Shown here piece by piece: positions 53,153 to 64,000 of a stretch of DNA of 64,000 nucleotides. Position 1 is the first letter of the stretch, and the number at the start of each line of letters is the position of its first letter. Under the pieces are notes generated by a model. That model worked only from the letters and a program-made list of their open reading frames with translations, had not been told where the DNA came from and made no database searches. The stretch is from Gloeophyllum trabeum ATCC 11539 (taxonomy: Eukaryota; Basidiomycota; Agaricomycetes; Gloeophyllales; Gloeophyllaceae), in contig NW_006920410.1 in NCBI RefSeq assembly GCF_000344685.1, positions 398,061 through 462,060 on the forward strand. Direction: 5' to 3'. A program made the translations under genes and the position numbers.

Positions 53153-53160
53153 TATATAAA
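53153..53160 (+). promoter_or_regulatory. TATA box of DUF2235 gene
   Basis: TATATAAA lies 43 bases before the ATG at 53203, followed by a short GC-mixed leader. Confidence 0.55.
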
Positions 53161-53202
53161 CTGCTCGTGCTCTATAGCGCAGATACGAGCACACGCCTTG
53201 TC

Positions 53203-55303
53203 ATGTCCGCACTTACCCATAGCATCAGCGGCGACACCGTCGTCTCCGACACCGGCTCCCCGACCGACGACGCGCAGAGCAAAGCCGCGCGCATCGACGG
53301 CTATGCCGACGACGAGGACGACGTCGTGCCCGCGATGCACGCCGCGCGCACGCTCATCCTCTGCTTCGACGGCACCGGCGACCAGTTCGACGACGACGTC
53401 AGTGCCAGCCCGCAGTCCTCCGCTGCTGCCCGGCCTGACTCGCGTTGCCTTCGCAGAACTCGAACGTCGTCCAGCTCGTCTCCATGCTCAAGAAGCACGA
53501 CCCTGATGAGCAGATGGTCTATTACCAGGTGCGGCACTGCGTTTGCTTCTCCCATTCCTGCTAACCGCTCTTGCACAGACCGGAATAGGCACGTACACCG
53601 GCCCCGGCGCGACCGTCAACTCCTTCACGCGCACGTTCTGGAAGCTTGCCGACCAGGCCGTCGCCTGGAGCCTCAGCTACCACGTCCAAGGTAGGCTCAC
53701 ATAGCAGTTAGATGTATATATCCGCCTAATGGGTTTTGCTAATGGCAGGCGGGTACGAGTTTCTGATGAGCCACTGTAGGTGTCCCGTTCTCAGATGCAA
53801 AGGACTGATTAACATTTGCGTCCCGTTTCGCTTGCGTGCAGACCGCGCCGGAGACAAGATATGCATATTCGGCTTCTCGCGGGGCGCCTACACTGCGCGC
53901 GCCCTCGCCGGCATGCTGCACAAAGTGAGCTCTCCCCCCTCCATACCTCCAGCGCCTTCCCCCTTACACCGTTCCTCGCACACCACTAACGCCCCCGCTG
54001 ACTCCAGGTCGGCCTGCTGCCGCCGGGGAACCGCCAGACGGTCCCGTTCGCATACAAGATGTTCAGGCGCGAGGACGACCGCGGCTGGGCGCAGAGCACC
54101 GCGTTCAAGAAGGCCTTCTGCATCGACGTCGACATCGAGTTCCTCGGGGTGTGGTGAGTCCGCCCTGTCCTCCACGCATCTACCTCTTCTCACTTCTCAC
54201 TGCTCAACTCGTTCATGCTACGCGTTCGCATCACTCACGCCCACAGGGACACGGTTGCCTCAGTCGGCCTCATCCCGCGGCACCTCCCCTTCACGACGAA
54301 CAACACGTCCATCAAGACCTTCCGCCAGGCCGTCTCGCTCGACGAGCACCGCGCCAAGTTCAAGGTCAACCACTGGCACCGCCACTCGCCCGAGCAAGAA
54401 AAGCTCGGCACGCAGCCCGGCGACATGCCGCGCTCCTCCCGGCGCGCCGCCCATCCCGATCAACACGACAACGGCGATGGGAAACACACTGACAAGGGCA
54501 AGCACACCCAGAAGAAGACGAAGGGCAGGGGCTGGACGAAGACCGACGTCCTCGAAGTGTGGTTCGCGGGCTGCCACGCCGACGTCGGCGGCGGCTCCGT
54601 GCGAAACGACACGCCGCACAGCCTCTCGCGCATCCCGCTGCGCTGGATGGTGCGCCAATGCTTCCTCGCGCGCACGGGCATCCTCTTCCACGGCCGCGCG
54701 CTGCGCGCCTTCGGGGTGGACCCCGCCGCCTTATACCCGACCGTCCAGCCGCGCCCGCCCGCGCTGGGGTTACGAGATAATACGGTGCTGTGTGAGCACC
54801 TGAGTAAGGTAGCGGCGGAGGGGAAGTGCGCGGACTCGATTCCGGGGAGCAAGGATATCGAGTTTGGGAAGGTGGGGAAGATGGCGAGCGAGGAGGAGGA
54901 GGATCTGGCGGATGCGCTGTGCCCGCTGTATGATGAGCTGACGATTGCGAAGTGGTGGTGGATACTCGAGATTCTGCCCCTTAGGGTGAGGCAGCAGGCG
55001 GAGAACGCGAGTTGGTTTTCGTGTTGGACGTGCGTATCCGTCTTTATTCACTCTTCACTCTTCCCTGCATTTAATTGTGTGGGATAGGATGGGAAGGAAG
55101 GAAAATTGATTTATTTGCTGACTATCGTGTGTGTGGCTAGGATACATCTCGGGAGGCCACGGGAGCTGCCGAAGCACCATCTGCGCGCAGGGGTGAAGGT
55201 GCACCGGACGGTGAAGACGCGCATGGAGGCGGCGAAGATGCTCAAGGGCGCGCATTATAATCCGAGGGTGGTGTTTGATGGGGACCCCACCTGGGTTGAT
55301 TGA
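53203..55303 (+). CDS. DUF2235 alpha/beta-hydrolase (Tle1-like lipase fold)
   Basis: Eight exons: 53203-53397, 53457-53528, 53579-53690, 53749-53775, 53842-53924, 54008-54153, 54247-55029, 55141-55303; 526 residues. Domain marks of DUF2235: TLILCFDGTGDQFDDD, TGIGTYTGPGA, the nucleophile elbow FGFSRGAYTARALAGML, FLGVWDTVASVG with the likely catalytic Asp, and WFAGCHADVGGG with the likely catalytic His. A lysine/histidine-rich loop (DGKHTDKGKHTQKKTKG) is inserted before the last motif. The family includes bacterial type VI phospholipase effectors and many fungal copies of unknown substrate. No signal peptide is seen, so a cytosolic esterase or phospholipase is inferred. It ends 42 bases from the convergent hydrolase gene. 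Confidence 0.92.
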
Positions 55304-55345
55304 TGGAAAACCTGGGGGGCTGTAGATGCTTGCAATAGACGCTAG

Positions 55346-56560
55346 TTACGATCGTATCACATTTGCTAAGAACTGCATCGTTTCTTCTGGGATATCCCAA
55401 TGCGCCTGCGAAGGCGGAGAAAGCAACAGGAGGTATGGGTTTCACCTCGGCATCAGTCGGGTGGGGCCACTCACGAAGTGGTTAGCACCACACTGCTCGT
55501 GCACGCTGAGTGTCCGGACGGGCACCCCGCCCGCCCTGAGCTCTTCATGCCGCCTCTCGATCTCCCAGCGCGCAGTGAGCATCTCCCACGCGCTCTCCAT
55601 GCAGGGTACCAACTTAATCTGCACGTCCGGCCACACACTCTCACTTACCCTGAGCGCCCCAACCAAATTCTCCACCCTTACCCCGGGCTGCAGCCTTGTC
55701 AGCAGCACGTCCGGGCTGTCCAGCGGCGAGCAGTGGCTAACACTTGCGAGCTCGGCGGGGGTCATGCGGTCGATGCTAGGGGTTTTGGACGGGTTCCGGG
55801 TCAGGGTGAGGCCGCTGGCATTCCTGGAGTGAGGAGACGGGTGCGAGAAGTAGCCGGACATGAGTGAGTAGAGGGTGGGGACCAGTTTGGACGGGGGAAG
55901 GGTGGGATCCCACATCGGGTGGGTGCGGCCGTAGGAGAGCTCGCACACGAATTGGGGGCAGTCTGTCAAGTATCGCATTAGGTTGGGTTGGTCGGTGGGG
56001 ACACTCAGGAGGAAACAACGTACCATATAGGATGATACACCGGCAGTGTTGTTCGATGGTTCCCGCTATTTCTGGCGGGAAGGTATGCGCGTGCGCGAGC
56101 ATAGCCAGCGCGAAGACGTTGCCCGCGGACCACGCCAGGACGGCGGCCTGCCCTATCTTCTCCGTCTGGACGAACCAGTGGACGAAGGACGCAATCTGCA
56201 GAGCCAGGGCGCGCAGCCGGGTCGCCTGCGCGTCCTTATCTTGCCCCCGCAGAGCTTCGAGTTCCGAGTGGGTGTATGGGGTGGAGCTGGGATAGCCACG
56301 CCGGTTAAGCGCGACGATGCGGAGGTTGTGATGCAGTGCGTGGGGGTGCAGGCGGCGGAAGATGGCTGGGTCGCGGGAGAATATGGGTAGGTGTGGTATA
56401 CAAGAGTGTTGGCGTGCTTACCGCTATGGAAGACTGCACCATGGATCAGGAACAGAGTGGTGTATGCCTCGGTGGAGTCCTTGGTAGGAGGTCCGGTGTC
56501 TTCGTAGTAAAGCTGGGTTCCGATGTCGTCTACTGGTGCAAGGCCCGACTTGTACACCAT
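55346..56560 (-). CDS. Alpha/beta-fold hydrolase
   Basis: Four exons (56422-56560, 56024-56365, 55475-55962, 55346-55405) give 342 residues. The start ATG 56560 (MVYKSGLAPVDDIG) was taken because the codon at 56593 is TTG. Fold marks: GTQLYYEDTG, FLIHGAVFHSG (oxyanion HG), IVALNRRGYPSSTPY, and the nucleophile elbow VLAWSAGNVFALAML with serine in AWSAGN. The C-terminal HEQCGANHFAHWDIPEETMQ supplies the expected His in a family-typical place. It most resembles small epoxide-hydrolase/esterase-like proteins; the substrate is unknown. The last exon starts in phase 0 after a GTGAGT donor. Confidence 0.85.
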
Positions 56561-57346
56561 GTCCTCTCGGGAGTCGGGGGTTCGAACGTTCAAGTTCGAG
56601 ATACCTAGGCTTACGATAAACTGCCTCTATTTATACTGACGGGCTGGGTTTACGTTGAGCTACGCGATAGTCATAAGAACCGGTGGCCCAGGCCGACATG
56701 AAGGACGAGGGTCCTCTACCTTTCATACTCACGTCCCCTCGACTCTGAACACATCAGTGTATGAGGATATGCTTTCCAAACGAACGCAGGGTAGCTTCGA
56801 GAGATAATTTGGATTGGGAGGGTATTCCTGAACATATTCTGTACTTCAACGAATGTGGCCGCGTTCGGCCGAAGTGGGACAAACTGCAACCGGTCCTCTC
56901 CGATAACAACAGAGAACTTCAAGTTGAACCTGTACGCACCCTTGTGGAACGTAGTGTATGCACAATGCTGGACCGCGTCTGCCCTTCCCGGACCCTACTC
57001 GAGTGTCTTAGCTTCGCTTAGACGGTCATGCCGTTTTGCTGATGGAGGTCATCAACGAGGAAAGCCCCAGACCCTGACAAGTTATTGTATCCTCATTTGT
57101 GTACAGGTGGCAGGATTGCTGCACTTGAGGTCCTCACACTCTAGAATGTTTCTTTACTAGCCACCATATCACATCCTAGCTTGCGCATATCACACCTCTC
57201 ATGAAAAATTGGATAGCATGGGGTTTACACACACATTATAGGGTTCGAACGTATCTCACCGAGTCTCATAATACATGGTACATGACCAGACAACGTTTAT
57301 AAACATAACGAGGAAAGAAGAAAAGACTGACGAGAGCCGTAGTTGC
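56561..57346. other. Intergenic: hydrolase promoter and H3 3' flank
   Basis: A 786-base gap between minus-strand genes. It contains the hydrolase TATA box and the H3 transcript end. Small frames show no family resemblance. Confidence 0.4.
56628..56635 (-). promoter_or_regulatory. TATA box of alpha/beta-hydrolase gene
   Basis: TATAAATA on the minus strand, 68 bases upstream of the ATG at 56560. Confidence 0.5.
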
Positions 57347-58061
57347 TTAAGAGCGCTCGCCGCGGAGACGCCTGGCCAAGGCCAAATCCTTGGGCTGGAT
57401 GGTGACACCTGAGAAGGAACGTAAGTCAATGTCAGAAACACGGGGACAAAAGGGGAGGGGACTCACGCTTAGCGTGGATAGCAGCCAAGTTAGTGTCCTC
57501 AAAGAGGGAGACGAGGTAGGCCTCAGCAGCTTCCTGAAGAGCCATCACGGCGGAGGACTGGAAGCGCAAGTCGGTCTGCGCCACAAATTGGCATATTAGG
57601 ACACCTGCCACCCGTAGCCACAATGAAAAACGTACCTTGAAGTCCTGAGCGATTTCACGCACGAGCCGCTGGAAGGGGAGCTTCCTGATGAGCAGCTCGG
57701 TAGACTTCTGGTACCTCCGGATTTCACGGAGGGCGACGGTACCAGGCCGGAACCTGTGGGGCTTCTTGACACCACCGGTGGCCGCCTGAGGTCGAGTGGC
57801 ACAAAACAGTGAGATGAAAATGCCACAGGAAGATGGGAAGAGACGTACGGCAGTCGCGGTCTTCCTTGCAGCCTTGGTAGCGAGCTGCTTACGAGGGGCC
57901 TTGCCTGAAAGTAATGTCTTAATCTCCCCACATGCCACCAACGACTCCTCAACGGCGACCCACCTCCAGTAGACTTGCGGGCGGTTTGCTGCGCGACAAA
58001 ACACGTCAGTAATGTGCGCTCCATGAAAACGAGGACGCCGACAAACCTTAGTACGAGCCAT
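57347..58061 (-). CDS. Histone H3
   Basis: Core nucleosome protein. Six exons: 58047-58061, 57964-57988, 57849-57904, 57636-57785, 57467-57575, 57347-57408; 138 residues with the initiator Met. The tail reads ARTK, then QTARKSTGG and [14 protein letters not shown], keeping K4, K9, S10, K14, K23 and K27. The fold is canonical: [77 protein letters not shown], ending ARRLRGERS. Two residues more than the usual 136 arise at the exon 3/4 junction (K27[14 protein letters not shown]). No adjacent H4 gene is seen on either side. The first exon encodes only MARTK. Confidence 0.95.
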
Positions 58062-59789
58062 TGTTGATTAGAAGCGTTGAGGGCTGTTGGCGACGACGAG
58101 GGCGGAGGCGGGACGACTTGCGCGCCTGGCGGAGACGGTTGTGGTTGATGACAAGGGGCGAAGAAGGAGCGGAGCTCGGACGGACGAACGACGTCGTTCT
58201 GGGCTGTGGCTTTCTCACGGTTCGAGTCAACAATCACTCCGCGGAAGGTGCGCACTGACCACCTCGAACTGAGGCGCGGAACATTGGACTTGAGCTGTTC
58301 AGAGCTCTTTTGCCTCTTAATTCTTCCCTGGGTCCTCGCCTCGACGCAACGTACAGCGCGCATTTCAGATTGCTGAGAAAATTTTCCTGGTCCATATCGT
58401 TCACGGGGATGTCGATGTCGCTGATTTGCGCGTCTTATGGCTTTGGCCCTACTAATTGCCGCTGCAGGTTACTCGGTACCGACTCTGGGATGCGAGATAG
58501 CTCTACGGAGAGCATATGACTCGATTGACTTGGGGTCCCATTCGCCTGGACGCTCGACTTCACGGCGTATGTATATCGTTCTTGGAAATCGGACTTCTAC
58601 TTCTGAGCCTGGTACATAACGGAAGGAAACTAGGCGGCCGCTCTACGGAAGGGATGCGACTGTAGAGCAGGTCACATCACATTACAGCTGTTCTTCGACA
58701 GGTCTTATGGGCTTGAGCGGACTGTCTACCATACTGGTGTTCCTTGGATCTCTATTGCCGTATAGGCGCGGCCCTTATAGGTCCGGTATACCGACTACAA
58801 ACTTGACTAGTGCTTCTATGCCGTATGGTATGGCGCGATTCGGTTGCAACGAGGTGTCCTATATACAGAGGAAAGCTTGGATATACAAGTCCACCGGAAT
58901 GAATTCGGACTTCGGCGGACTTCGATCCGCTCTCACATGGATATCTGGACCCACGATGAACATTCATGTATGGTATGTGGCAGAAGAATGGACGCCCATC
59001 TCGGTCAAGAGATCCGTTAATGTGTCCACTCGAACAGCATGGAAAATCAGAGAAGCTATCTTGTTCCCAAGGTAGCTGTATGTATTAAATCGCAGAAAGC
59101 TCAAACCGTTGTTACGCACTGAAGTACTAACGAGTTATTACAGATTATCTGAGGCACCATTGTCTGCAATTTGCCTCTGCCTTTGTATCGCAAGGTGTTC
59201 AACTGCGATGCCTGTTACCCTCCCACACAGGAGCTTGTTCTCCGTGACTTGCAGGTAAGTATATATGGATGGGAAAGTGTAACCAGACGATCGCCAGGAG
59301 GCGGTGGGAGAGTTTGGAGTACGTACAGCGTTCTTGTTATATTCTTGTTCGTGGAGATAATCCAAACACACTGGCGCCTGTCGTATGGACAGTAACACTG
59401 GCAAGGGTAACTGCAGACAAGACATACGATACCTTGCCTCAGGTTACTCGCATGGCGTTGAATATTCCGGGAATGACGGACAAAATGACGACAGCCAAGA
59501 TAAACTTACACCAGTTTTCCTTGTTTTTCCTCTGAATTTCCACAAAAAAACCAGCACCAAGTATCCCGGACATCATTTCTAGACTGAATTCTGTGCGAAT
59601 CAATTCCGGATTTGGACATTGCCGTCTAAAACGCGTGATCCTCGCCCCGAAACAGGGCCGGAATTGATCGAAATGCCTCGCGCTCCGTCACGTTCGTGTC
59701 TTCGCTTGCAGCTGCAGTCCAGCCTTCCTCTCCACATCCTACAACGCTGGCCGACATCCTAAGGCTCCTCGTCGCCGTCGCCAACCGCG
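58062..59789. other. Intergenic: H3 promoter and upstream of disordered-protein gene
   Basis: A 1.7-kb divergent interval. It contains the promoters of H3 (-) and the large disordered protein (+). A plus-strand frame at 58707-59075 (122 codons) shows no motif or splice structure and is not accepted. No TATA box, histone-gene element or repeat was recognised with confidence. Confidence 0.4.
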
Positions 59790-62700
59790 ATGCCGCTGCT
59801 GGGTATCTTTTCTAAGCGGGACAAACACCAAAGCTCGCCAGAGGAAGCGGCAGGCGTGGCAAGTGTTCACTCCCCTAGCGAGTCCGACACGGCAGACTCT
59901 GAATATATCTTACCGACATCAAATGTCCCGGCTTCTCGCAACGGTCATAACATTTATAACGGTCCTGCTGGTGCCTCGTCAAGCAAATTGAAGTTGCCGG
60001 GATTCCGTCGAAAGGGACATGGGAGTCCCGCAGTAGTCTCGGCGAAGAACGTTGGGAACGCTGCACGCGATCCGAAGACTTGTGCCCTTTCCAGCGCCGC
60101 TTCAGAGGCAGACTTAGACCTTCTCAAGGTCCCACTACCGGATAAAAAGTCTCTTTTCGCGTCGCCCGCGTACGGCGACCCGCATAGCGCACGCTCGACC
60201 AGGTCTCTCCCGAACGAGCGGGGCCATTCGCGCCAACCTTCCCAGGACTCGGTCAAGACGGACGTTATGAAGAAACCGAAGCAGTTGCCCTCCCCTTTTG
60301 TCCCCAAGGCTGACAAAAAGTCCGGAGGATTGTTCTCCTGGGCCACTCGCGAGCGGACAAAGTCGAAGCCAAGCCGCCCTCCCTCGCCACCGGTGGAGTC
60401 GTTCAACCTGAAGTCCTTCCGCCACGTAGGCCCAGCAGAGTCGCCGTCCGTATCCCCTCGGCCTGTCTCCCCTGCACCATCGATACCCTTCTCTCCCACT
60501 CCTCCGCCCCGCCCGAGAGGAAACAGCGTGGCATCAGAGTCCTCCCAACGCATTTCCGTTGCCGCCTTTCGAGAGGCGCAAGCTCGCCGAAGCGCAGCCC
60601 CTTCACCAGTCCCGTCGTTACGACCCCCATCAACGCTTGATCTGCCCCGACCACCGATTACCCCGAACCAGTCACCTAGGGCCTCCGGCGTACAGCCTGC
60701 GGGTCCCCGTGCTCAGTCCCGTCCTCCTCCACGTAGATCGACTGCGCCTGCAATACCCACCAATTCGTCCTCAGAAGAGGAAGAGTCCGAGGAGGAGGAA
60801 GAATCTGATTCGGACGCTGAAGCCACGTTGCGTCCTGGCCGTCAAAGGACCATCACGCAAAGAGCCCGCTCAGAGCTTGGGCATAGATCACCTGGTGCTT
60901 CATCGAACAAGGTGAAAAAACAGTCATCTGGCAGCAAGTCAGAGCTCGGTCACGGCCAGAATCTAGTCGTATCACCCCCGTTACGGACAGCGCGTAGTCG
61001 TTCTAGTAACTTCGAGGAGGGGTCTCCTGCTTCGTTCAATCGTGTTCGACGATCATCTGACATGTCTTCCATGACACCTGTGCCTGCTACCAATCAAGGT
61101 CCAGAGACAACTAGAGGCTCCGCAGCGGGTGAGCACATTCATTCACTCGGTTGACTGATATCTCATTGAGCGCACCCGTACTTTCTTATTCTCCCTGCCA
61201 GTTCACGACTCTTCGGAGACAACGTCAAGGTCGGCCATCTCGGCGCACCAGCGGCAACCTGCACGGAACGCTGGCACGTCGGATTCGGAAAGTTCACATG
61301 AAGACGATGAGGATGAGGATAACGCCCCTCTATCCAGTCTCATCCAGCCCAAGCGGCCTGGGACTGCCATGTCTGGTAACAGTGCTACGACATCCGCTTC
61401 GCGCGCGAGGAAGCCGTCGCAGCCGCCCCTTATCGACGTCTCTTCTCTCGGACCTTCACCTCCTCTACCGCACAAGAAGGACGAGGAACAGTCGTTCACG
61501 ATGTCGCCTCTGGCGTTCTCGCCCACGAACTTGACGGAACGTCTGGCTAATCTGACTAAGGGACTGGGATCAAAGAGTACAGATAATCTGCCGGCTCCTC
61601 AGAGGGACCCTGCGACTGCATCCGCTGCTGCTATGCCGCAGCCTCAGCCCAAACGTGCTGCGACAATGTCACCGGTATCCGATGATGCCCTCGCAGATAT
61701 GTTCTCTTTCAGCCCTATACTTGCCAAAGCCGATTCTGGCCCGTTGGGCACTTCTGAGCCCAAGCTCGTCAGCAGTTCTCCGGAGTCTATGTCTCCTGTC
61801 AGTAGTCCTGTAGAACAGCCGGAGGCGAAGCGTATCGTCCCGACTCCAGTGAGACAGCGAGAGCAGCCTCCCTCGTTCAGCGTCACGTCCCGACCCAGGT
61901 CCACCCACACTCTGTCTGAGTCGCATCTGTCACCACCGGAATCGAAGCCTCCGCAACCCGTTCCGCGCATGAACTCTTCGCATTCGTCGTCAGGATCTTC
62001 CCAGCCCTCTACCGTACGACCGCCTACTCTTATATCGCTCATTCCGCCAGGCTCAGGTTTTGGAAATACCCCAGTCCCCAAGAAACCGTTCGCTGAGCCG
62101 CGGCGCGGAAACAGTCCCGCAAGCTCGACTGGTGATTCTAGCAGCGGTAGGGCGCCTTATACCCCCCGCGACGGGAGTGATTACGGGAACGATAGAGCTT
62201 GGGATAGCAAGAGCGTAAGCAACGTCAGCAGCAATGTGGAGGCGGCCCGTAGACGGGGTCATAGGAAGAGCTCTAGTGTGACTTTCGAAGATGAGGTCCT
62301 GCAGGCGAAGGATCAGGAGCGAGAGAGAGGTCGGCCGACGACAGTTACGAAGGAGAGGGCGGAGATGACGGATAAGGAGGCTGAGCAGAAGAGGCGTGAG
62401 CGTAGGAGGAGCGAGGCGAAGGCCGCGATTGAGGTACGTTTGTTTGACGGGGAGCAGTATCAAACCTCACACCTTTGCATAGCTGGGCAACTTAATCAAT
62501 GGCCGGGGACCTATCGATAACGACGACGAGGATGACGAAGACGCGCCCATTTCACAGAACATGCCGCCCAGGATGAATATGCTGAACCCCTCTAACCCCA
62601 TGATGGGTGGTATGCCGAGTATGAACTTCGGTCCTTCCCCCTCGCAGCAGATGCCATGGATTCCTCCTACACAGATGCTCACGCCACAGGTTACGGGTAT

Positions 62701-63322
62701 GCTGACTCCCCAAGCTTTCATGGTCCCGCCTCCGCCTATGGGAGCCGATCCGAACTACCTAGCTGCACACGAAAGGGCCATGATGATCGCCAAGCAGACT
62801 TACCAGATGGCTGTTGCACAGCAGGCCATGGCCGCTGCAGCGGAGGAGTGGGAGAGGAGTTCGACGTACGCGGGGTCTACGTATGGCGGTGGGTCGATGT
62901 ACAACGGCGGGATGGGCATGGGCGGTCTCACACCTCATTGGACAGGTGGTAGTGTCATGTTCCCTTCCGGCGCGCGCTCTGTTTATGGTGCTTCGAGTGT
63001 CATAGGCGACGATGCGAGCGAGATCGGCGGTGGTGGATGGGGCTCAAGGAGTGTTTATGGAGAGTCATTTGGTCCGCCTCGGAACCCCATGATGTACAAC
63101 GGACCGGGGCAGGGTTTCTATCCGCCTCGCACGGAGTCCATGGGCCAGTTAGCCGCTCAGCAACAGGCGAACGGAAGAGCTGGCGCAAGGCCGCGGACAA
63201 AGTCCTCTCCTCACGAGCAAGTCAACTCCCCGCCGAGGTCTTCCGGACAGCCAGGCAAGAAGGCGCCTCCGCCATCGAGCTGGACGCAGCGGTATCAGAC
63301 TGCTCTGCGTGACGGCTCATAG
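59790..63322 (+). CDS. Large disordered Ser/Pro-rich protein, unknown function
   Basis: Three long exons (59790-61128, 61202-62433, 62483-63322) give 1136 residues. The start is MPLLGIFSKRDKHQSSPEE. Almost the whole protein is low complexity: Ser/Pro-rich stretches with PxxP-like motifs (PRPVSPAPSIPFSPTPPPRP), an acidic run SSSEEEESEEEEESDSDAE, and a basic coil DKEAEQKRRERRRSEAKAA. The C-terminal part is Met/Gly-rich (MNMLNPSNPMMGGMPSMNFG; YGGGSMYNGGMGMGG). No globular domain is seen. The proline motifs, the basic coil and the prion-like tail suggest a scaffold, for example at cortical actin or in RNA granules, but this is inference. Three long exons contrast with the many-exon genes around it. 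Confidence 0.8.
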
Positions 63323-63900
63323 CACTCGTAACATTTAGTTTCTTTTTCCCCACTAAGTTAATCCACAAGGGCGCCCCCAGGTTGAAGTTATGGGCTTTTT
63401 GACGAGCATCTCTCATTTATTATTCTCAATTACAGCAACGGACTTTCCCCCGGCATAATCATCCAATCCTTCATGCACTATATAAACATCACCGTTCATT
63501 CACTTCCTCCGCTAGATCTACGGTCCTGGTCAGGCACCGCCACAGTCCCTTACAGTCCATTCTCCCGCGCTGCGCCACTCGCGTAGCTGGCCTCGACCCT
63601 CCACGCGAGCATTTCTCGGGACCCCTGCCTCCCCTTCCGGGTCTCATCCGGCCTCGGACATCTGCGCACGACAGATCCGGCGAGATTTGAGGCTGATAAG
63701 ACCATTAGTTTCCTCATTATTATCTCTTGTGCGACAGTTCTTGATGGCTTCCCATGGCACGCCTGCATCTCAGGTTCCCCATCAGTTGCTGCAGTGAAAT
63801 TACGTTCGATTTAGGCTACCAGGTTACTGTGAAGGGTGCACTGTATGTACTTAGATGGTCGTATGATAACAAATTACCGGGAACCTCTGTCCCAAATTCT
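63323..63900. other. Intergenic, convergent 3' regions
   Basis: A 578-base interval between the disordered-protein gene (+) and the end of a minus-strand gene. No gene or repeat is recognised. Confidence 0.35.
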
Positions 63901-64000
63901 TTACCCCCCTTGCGTGAACTGCCAATTTTCTGCATGAGCCCATCTTTGCTCTAGCCATTCCCGCCATTTCTCCGCGACTTTGCCATCCTTCGTGTAGAGG
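63901..64000 (-). CDS. C-terminal end of an unidentified protein (partial)
   Basis: Reading in from the right edge on the minus strand, 32 codons are open to a TAA at 63901-63903. They encode LYTKDGKVAEKWREWLEQRW followed by AHAENWQFTQGG. The charged, tryptophan-rich helix looks like protein rather than chance sequence, but the gene body lies outside the window and a splice site near the edge cannot be excluded. Confidence 0.35.
   Translation of the reverse strand, partial: LYTKDGKVAEKWREWLEQRWAHAENWQFTQGG

Noticed and set aside
46750..56560. A biosynthetic gene cluster around the Zn2Cys6 regulator and hydrolases
   Set aside because: There is no backbone synthase, P450, methyltransferase or transporter; the neighbours are a DUF3140 protein and repeats.
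58707..59075. 122-codon plus-strand frame between H3 and the disordered-protein gene
   Set aside because: No motif, no intron structure, not continued by neighbouring exons.

Overview
The window reads as nuclear DNA of a filamentous basidiomycete, most likely an agaricomycete. Nearly every gene is split by many introns of about 50-60 bases with GT...AG ends, genes lie close together on both strands, and the protein set is fungal: a Zn2Cys6 regulator with the fungal middle domain, a small thaumatin-like protein, an ALR/MNR2-type CorA transporter, a CAK1-like kinase and SNF1. No operon, CRISPR array, rRNA, convincing tRNA or secondary-metabolite cluster was seen. Exon models were built by hand from splice sites, frame continuity and family motifs; coding lengths were checked to be multiples of three.

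Layout. 1-6.7 kb (-): an RCC1/ATS1-like protein running off the left edge, then Raptor/KOG1. 7.2-11.9 kb (+): dynactin p150Glued, divergent from Raptor over 464 bases. 12.5-20.8 kb: small thaumatin-like protein (-), two-finger C2H2 protein (+), adenosine kinase (-), an acidic protein of unknown role (+), a short-chain dehydrogenase (-). 21.2-26.8 kb (-): CorA-like metal transporter and SNF1/AMPK alpha. 26.8-29.6 kb: gene-poor, with a 408-base inverted-repeat element flanked by an 8-base duplication. 29.6-36.4 kb: a PAH-only Sin3-like protein (-) head to head with condensin SMC4 (+, 20 exons). 36.5-46.4 kb: CAK1-like kinase (-), ankyrin protein (+), histidyl-tRNA synthetase (-), a type I membrane protein (+), a conserved protein with a TPR-like part (-), a fungal DUF3140 protein (-). 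46.7-50.2 kb (-): an 18-exon Zn2Cys6 regulator with two microexons. 50.5-52.5 kb: a CpG-poor AT-rich tract followed by a 383-base TA-flanked inverted-repeat element. 53.2-56.6 kb: DUF2235 hydrolase (+) and alpha/beta hydrolase (-), tail to tail. 57.3-58.1 kb (-): histone H3. 59.8-63.3 kb (+): a large disordered protein. 63.9 kb: the end of another minus-strand gene leaves the window.

How the genes relate. Most are single-copy housekeeping genes (TORC1 scaffold, AMPK, condensin, dynein cofactor, tRNA charging, purine salvage, chromatin) that are not functionally linked by position. The clearest shared control is the 114-base promoter between the PAH-only gene and SMC4, which holds two CACGTG boxes and an MCB (ACGCGT) site. 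The most unusual content is in the accessory stretches (the two non-autonomous inverted-repeat elements and the CpG-poor tract), in the PAH-only protein, and in the fungal DUF3140 protein. No clear multi-gene novel system was found.
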